Part shown: one piece after another, positions 61,540 to 64,000 of the stretch | How positions within the stretch are numbered: the first letter of the stretch is position 1 | How the letters are laid out: every line of letters begins with the position of its first letter | Assembly (NCBI GenBank): GCA_950295325.1 | Contig: OX485805.1 | Location: 52,724,758 to 52,788,757 of the forward strand | Length of the DNA: 64,000 nt | Reading direction: 5' to 3' | From: Polytrichum commune | Taxonomy: Eukaryota > Streptophyta > Polytrichopsida > Polytrichales > Polytrichaceae | Program-made: the position numbers and the translations under genes | Notes under the pieces: model-generated | Told to the model about the DNA's origin: nothing | The model's input: the letters and a program-made list of their open reading frames with translations, nothing else | Databases searched by the model: none

Positions 61540-63824
61540 ATGGCGTCTGTACAGAGCCTGATGACCAAATGCGACCCAAGAATGGAGAAGGAAAATATGG
61601 TGCCACGGGTTCAGAGGTCTGAACCAGGATCTGCAGGGTACTCCACTGGGCGAGCTAGAGGGTTGACAAGTAGCGAACACAGGTCAAGCACGGTTCTCAA
61701 GGAGTCGCCGTTGCAAAATGTGGTAGGTTTCTGCTGGAAATGTCCAATTGTGAAACTTAGTTGGAACCCATTGTCTTGATTGAATATGATGATGACGTAA
61801 GGCTTTGAGGCACCTTGCAATGCTTTGGGTTCAGCACATCACAATTTAAGCACAACTGGCGTGACTTATTTGCTTTATGCACCTGCTTCTGAGCTTGTTC
61901 TAATTTTCCACCTGCAGGCTCCTGCACCTGTGAACCCAAGCAAGGCAAACCTAGGATCTGTCGAGAAGGATCGACTTGAACGACTAATGGAAAAAATAGG
62001 GCAGCTGAAAAATGCCAGTGCTCCAAAGCAACAATCTCAGAGAACACCATCTACAAATGATCCTCATCCATATGGGGAATCAAATCCTCGAGGCTCAACA
62101 CCAACTGGAACTGAAAGTAAAGGTCAAATCTATAGGGATGTGAAGGTATCAAATTCAGGAGGCTATGTGAAAGAAAGTTCCAAAATTGAAAATCAAAGAC
62201 GCATCCGGGAGATCAATGCAAAGATTGGTTCTATGTCTGCGCTTGAGCCCGCAATGGAACAGGTACCTGAGGAGAGTGCCAGGACAATTTCACCTTCCAC
62301 ACCAGCGAAGTCCATTGGCAACGAGAAGAGCTCTTCAGTCCGGACTCGAGCATCAGCAGCATCCACATTCTCCCGAAGTAGCAATGGAACACCTTACAAG
62401 AAAAAGCTCTCCGCTTTAGAAGGGGTTGACAATACAAGTATGCACATGACTCTTGTTTCCACCATGTAGTAGCTGTTGTGCCTATGGGGTTCATATTGCT
62501 CTTCTGTTCGTGAAAGCCGGTTCAATAAGAACTAGTCTCTAAAAATTAGTGGTGGTGTTTTTCTCAAGTGATGTTTGAACTCCATGTATTCTGTGTATAA
62601 TCTATTTTGATTTCCTCAAGGCTGACACATTTTTGACAGGTCAAACACTCCAAACCAAGGTAGAGGGAGCTGTGGAAAGCACACACGAGAAGCATCATAG
62701 TAGTAGTTATCAGGTTATTGAAAAAGAAGTAGCCAAAGATGTAAAAGGGGTTTTGGAGCAAGGGCTGGATCTTCACGGGAGGAACCTGAGGCTATTATCC
62801 AGCGAAACCACACATACAACTAATCATGCACATGGAGAGGAAAAGGGCAGTCATGAACATCTCGTTGAACACCTTGCACTACCGAGTAGCGGCCTTCTAG
62901 CTGGCATTGAAAAACCAAGCAACATCATCAAGCGTGCAAAATGCTCAAGATATGGTAATTGTAAATTCTTGCTTCTGAGAGATTTGGTGACAAAACATCT
63001 TGCCTGCTTACACTGTTGCTCATACTTTTTTGAGGGAGGTGCTTCCAGTTGGGAAGTTATGCATGTTACTCCTAATCCTCAATCAGCCTAGTTTTGACTC
63101 TAGACTTCATTGATATGCATCTGCAGGGCCAGCATTAAGGGTAAGGAGAGATGACCCCAGATTTCCTAACTCAAAGGATGATCATAGCCCAGGTTCAGAA
63201 ACTTCAGCTGATAATGGTCAACAGAGTCCGGAGGTATTGCTTACCTCTAAACATGATGACAATAGTGGCAGAAGCAATATCGCTTCAAAGGCAGAAATGG
63301 AAGTCATCAATACTGGCCATCAGCAAAGAAAAGATAATGAAATCCAACATGGACAGGATTACCTTTTAGATCTGAGAAAGCGAAAAGCTGACACAGATCC
63401 TTCTACAACAGATACTTCTCTTCTTTTGTCAGGAGTAACTGGTGACAAACAGATCTCTGGAACTATGGCCATGGAAACACAGAAGGATGGCCTTCCTAGA
63501 GGTGGAAATACCCTTGATCACGAGGTATATGGAGGCATCTCATGGAGAGAGAGCCGGACTGAGATGACTGCATTGGAGCAGAGTGGAGAGAGCCTTACTG
63601 CAGAGTTTGTTGATAGACCTCTTACAGGGTCATCAACCAAAGGTACTCCAGGAACTGAAAGAGAGCCATGGGCGTGGAAAAGAGATGCACGAGCTCATAC
63701 TTCACCCACTTTACCTGAGCACTCAAAATCAGGGAAAGGCATGAATGGCATACCACCACGTTATGTACATCCAGTAAGACTCCTCAGAACTCCTCAGCAT
63801 GGAAATAACTTAACTAGACATTAA
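61540..63824 (+). CDS. unrecognised multi-exon gene, Ser/charged-rich protein
   Basis: Four exons join in frame at GT-AG sites: 61540-61722, 61918-62437, 62640-62954 and 63127-63824 (571 residues, TAA). The ATG lies in ACCATGGCG. The predicted protein is hydrophilic, rich in Ser, Lys, Glu and Gly, without membrane segments. A short possible helix, EKDRLERLMEKIGQLKNAS, lies near residues 75-95 and another, RRIREINAKIG, near 155; most of the rest looks disordered. I recognise no domain. The last exon contains a possible donor (CATCCA|GTAAGAC at about 63770), so the protein may continue to the right of the window instead of ending at the TAA. Upstream exons are also possible. Exon phases agree throughout, which supports a real gene. 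Confidence 0.7.
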
Positions 63825-64000
63825 TGAGTGATGGGCTTGGACTTTTCAGTACCAAATGATTTGCAAATGGACTTTCTTGATTGCAGTGAACCTGTATAAT
63901 CAGTAGATTTTTGTTGGGACCTATGAGAATGGGATAGAGAGGTAGATGCTTGTGAGAGGAGGCACAGTTATGTAACAATTTCATCTATCTGCGGTTTGAT

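Noticed and set aside
61180-61680. Long minus-strand frame (166 codons) with a repeated YMVVLKASCSTQ peptide
   Set aside because: Lies over the tandem duplication and antisense to the first exon of the 61540 gene, whose exon phases and splice sites support the plus strand.
1-64000. CRISPR arrays, operons, tRNA or rRNA genes, intact autonomous transposons or viral genes
   Set aside because: None seen: repeats are eukaryotic MITEs or tandem duplications, genes are monocistronic with introns or intronless plant families, and no reverse transcriptase, transposase or capsid-like frame was recognised.

Overview
The window is nuclear DNA of a land plant. It has GT-AG introns in plant-specific genes: two cinnamate 4-hydroxylase (CYP73A) copies with the family's typical short middle exon, a 15-exon rhamnogalacturonan lyase and two calmodulin-like genes. 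The long AT-rich spacers are filled with small DNA transposons, including a textbook Stowaway element. The clade cannot be fixed from sequence alone. The class II-like N-terminus of the complete C4H and the moderate intron sizes fit many vascular plants.

Layout. 1-2971 (+): a C4H gene entering from the left edge, with its 3' end beside a decayed copy of the same 3' end at about 3172-3293. 6971-10589 (-): a second, complete C4H, convergent with the first. 11.2-29.5 kb: no convincing gene, but Stowaway, hAT-like, Harbinger-like and hairpin elements plus old tandem duplications. 29.58-29.84 kb (-): a protein-like relic. 31406-32038 (-) and 40837-41460 (+): two intronless four-EF-hand calmodulin-like genes separated by repeats. 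43447-51177 (-): a complete rhamnogalacturonan lyase gene whose 15 exons join in frame into 659 residues. 51.6-52.5 kb: a triplicated unit of about 305 bp. 53.4-59.8 kb: repeats. 61540-63824 (+): a multi-exon gene for a Ser/charged-rich protein that I do not recognise.

The most interesting signal is in the first C4H. Its last coding exon is split at 2398-2635 by a 230-bp element with CAGTG termini and a perfect 8-bp target duplication, AGCCAGGT. Because that duplication contains AG|GT, the insertion supplies a GT donor and an AG acceptor that remove it exactly and restore the C4H frame. The convergent paralogue has no intron there. Related copies lie elsewhere in the window (21.25-21.50 kb, 27.56-28.14 kb, fragments at 19.9 and 39.2 kb). 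This looks like a recent intron gain by a non-autonomous DNA transposon.

Functionally, the C4H pair belongs to phenylpropanoid/lignin synthesis, the lyase to pectin remodelling and the CMLs to calcium signalling. Nothing shows that they form a cluster.
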